The position numbers were made by a program, and so were the translations under genes. The notes under the pieces are model-generated. The model searched no databases and was not told the origin of the DNA. It saw only the letters and a list, made by a program, of their open reading frames with translations. Below, piece by piece: positions 4,837 through 6,267 of a stretch of 6,267 bases of DNA (its first letter is position 1; each line of letters opens with the position of its first letter). The DNA comes from DASPTB01 sp035623615 (GTDB lineage: Bacteria; Actinomycetota; UBA4738), in assembly GCA_035623615.1 (NCBI GenBank), contig DASPTB010000235.1:1-6267 (forward strand), in the 5' to 3' direction.

Positions 4837-6267
4837 ATGCCGTCAAAGCGTTCCACTGGGGTCATTGGAACCCAGCGCGCCATTCGGGCCACGACCTCGA
4901 TCGTCCTGGTCGTGGTCGTGCTGGCGGCCGCCGGATGCGGCCCCCCCTGGAAGTCGGGCCCACCCGAGTCCATCCCGTCGACCTGGAAGACATTCCGCGG
5001 CGACGGTTGGTCCATGCGCTACCCGCCCTCCTACACGGCATGGAAGTTCAGTCCATGTGCGATCACGTTGCTCGGCGAACCGGATCACACGCAGATCAAC
5101 CCTCAGCCCTGCGATGCCTATCCGAACACACACGTCGGCCTGGGTCGCGTCGAGGTCGCGTTTCTCCTCGTGAATCCATCCCAGGTGCCTGCTTCCATCC
5201 GAGCCCGGGAAGTGGCGCCCCCTCTTCGGCTTCGCATGGTGCGGATCGGGAAGGAGGACGCGACGATCTGGGACGGCATGAGCAACATTCCCATTCCCTA
5301 CTTCTATGACGGATTCAAGGACGTGCGGATCCACGGTCGCGACTATCAACTGATCGTGAGCTTCTCGCAGCAGGCAAGCGACCAGGACCGGGAGACCGTC
5401 GACCAGATCCTTTCGTCGATCCACCAGACCGCGCTGGCTCCGGGCGGTGGCTCCTTCCCATCCCCGACGCCCTCGCCGCCGTCGCTGGGTCCCGTACCGC
5501 CTCCTGCCCAGTCCGGGGGCGGGGACGCCCCCGACTATCAGGTCGACGTCGCGCACGACGGAGAGGCGCTCAACCCCGTCCCGCTTCCGCTGACCCAGAC
5601 ATGGTCGCGGTCGCTCGGCGGAAAGGTCAGCTTCCCGCTCATCGTCGGCGGAAGCGTGTACGTGATCGTCACCACTCTGAAGGGCACCGCGTTGTCCTAT
5701 CAGACGATGGCCCTCGATCTGAGGACGGGCCGAACACTCTGGTCGCACGCGGAGTCGGCTTCGGTTCGGCCGATCGGTCTCGCCTACGATTCGGGGGGCG
5801 TGTTCTACGCGGACGGCGCGGGATTGGTCAAGCGCTACGACGCGGCGAGCGGCGTGCCGAGCTGGCAGTCGCACCTCGCCTTGTTCGAGTACTCAGACGA
5901 TGGTCCCCCGACGGCCTGGGGAGGACGCGTGTACGTCAGCGGGAGCGGGAACCTGTACGCACTCGACGAACAGACGGGTCGCACGCTCTGGACGCAGCAG
6001 GTCAACGGCGACTACAGCCCACCCACGCTGATGGGGAGCCGCATCTTCGTCGCTTACATCGGCCATCAGTTCGACGCCTTCTCCGCGTACGACGGCAAGC
6101 TGCTCTGGAACCCGCCCGGAACCGGCATGGGGGGCGGGGGCGACACGGTTGCAGCGTACCGAGGCCGCATCTACGCCCACGAAGACGGTCAGACCGTGAT
6201 CCTTGACGCACGGAAGGGGCGTGTCGTCGGGCGGCTGCCGTGCGGCACGATCCCGGCGTTCCGCGGG
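4837..6267 (+). CDS. Secreted lipoprotein with PQQ-type beta-propeller (C-terminus missing)
   Basis: The visible 477 residues run open to the window end. Residues 14-33 are a signal peptide with basic residues, a Val/Leu/Ala core and LAAAGC, with C34 as the likely lipidated cysteine; the -3 residue is Ala rather than the usual Leu. The protein should be anchored on the outer face of the membrane. Residues about 44-200 form one domain: WKTFRGDGWSMRYPPSY at its start and TVDQILSSIH at its end recall the PsbP-like domains of small bacterial lipoproteins. A Pro/Gly/Ser linker follows (about 203-231). From about 240 on come propeller blades with the signature ALD-x-x-TG-x-x-LW at 291-302, 334-344, 374-385, 415-424 and 454-462, a period near 40 residues; more blades should follow. 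Such propellers bind proteins or serve as scaffolds; a quinone enzyme is not shown. An in-frame ATG at 4804 would add 11 residues. No Shine-Dalgarno precedes either start. I chose 4837 because it gives a compact signal peptide. The function is unknown. Confidence 0.85.
   Translation, partial: MPSKRSTGVIGTQRAIRATTSIVLVVVVLAAAGCGPPWKSGPPESIPSTWKTFRGDGWSMRYPPSYTAWKFSPCAITLLGEPDHTQINPQPCDAYPNTHVGLGRVEVAFLLVNPSQVPASIRAREVAPPLRLRMVRIGKEDATIWDGMSNIPIPYFYDGFKDVRIHGRDYQLIVSFSQQASDQDRETVDQILSSIHQTALAPGGGSFPSPTPSPPSLGPVPPPAQSGGGDAPDYQVDVAHDGEALNPVPLPLTQTWSRSLGGKVSFPLIVGGSVYVIVTTLKGTALSYQTMALDLRTGRTLWSHAESASVRPIGLAYDSGGVFYADGAGLVKRYDAASGVPSWQSHLALFEYSDDGPPTAWGGRVYVSGSGNLYALDEQTGRTLWTQQVNGDYSPPTLMGSRIFVAYIGHQFDAFSAYDGKLLWNPPGTGMGGGGDTVAAYRGRIYAHEDGQTVILDARKGRVVGRLPCGTIPAFRG
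5511..5535 (+). other. Strong hairpin inside the lipoprotein linker codons
   Basis: GGGGGCG (5515-5521) and CGCCCCC (5526-5532) pair around a GGGA loop. GTC (5511-5513) and GAC (5533-5535) extend the stem past one bulged C, giving ten pairs. It sits in the codons of the Gly/Asp-rich linker end, at the junction between the two domains. No T tract follows and the reading frame continues, so it is not a terminator. Confidence 0.45.

Overview
This window looks like ordinary chromosomal DNA from a high-GC bacterium. Codon third positions are strongly G/C, two of the five protein genes use GTG starts, and long antisense shadow ORFs run opposite the real genes. The tRNA does not encode its CCA end, and a stand-alone RsbRD-type regulator is present. 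Together these fit an actinobacterial or Chloroflexota-like (terrabacterial) lineage, but nothing here fixes the taxon. I see no phage genes, transposase, CRISPR array, rRNA or integrase.

Layout. On the minus strand lie an APC-superfamily amino-acid permease, cut by the left edge (1-762), and a two-domain GNAT N-acetyltransferase (989-1840). A 109-bp divergent gap then leads to the plus strand. There, in order, are tRNA-Ser(UGA) (1950-2036), a 152-aa RsbRD-N-like sensor/regulator protein (2192-2650), a membrane AAA+ zinc protease FtsH (2826-4751) and a lipoprotein (4837-6267, cut by the right edge). The lipoprotein joins an N-terminal small extracytoplasmic domain to a PQQ-type beta-propeller through a Pro/Gly linker. 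Two of these genes, the permease and the lipoprotein, are open at the window edges. No gene-free stretch exceeds about 230 bp.

How the genes may work together. No pathway links them all. The RsbRD-like protein and FtsH are neighbours on the same strand, and both families are tied to stress or quality-control responses, but 175 bp with hairpins separates them, so an operon is not shown. A plausible terminator separates ftsH from the lipoprotein gene. The permease and the acetyltransferase are on the same strand but 226 bp apart, and the permease has its own candidate promoter.

The least expected signal is an imperfect direct repeat of about 40 bp, with a 20-bp identical core. One copy sits over the start codon and ribosome binding site of the acetyltransferase (1827-1866). 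The other lies in the last codons and stop of ftsH (4715-4755), almost 2.9 kb away.
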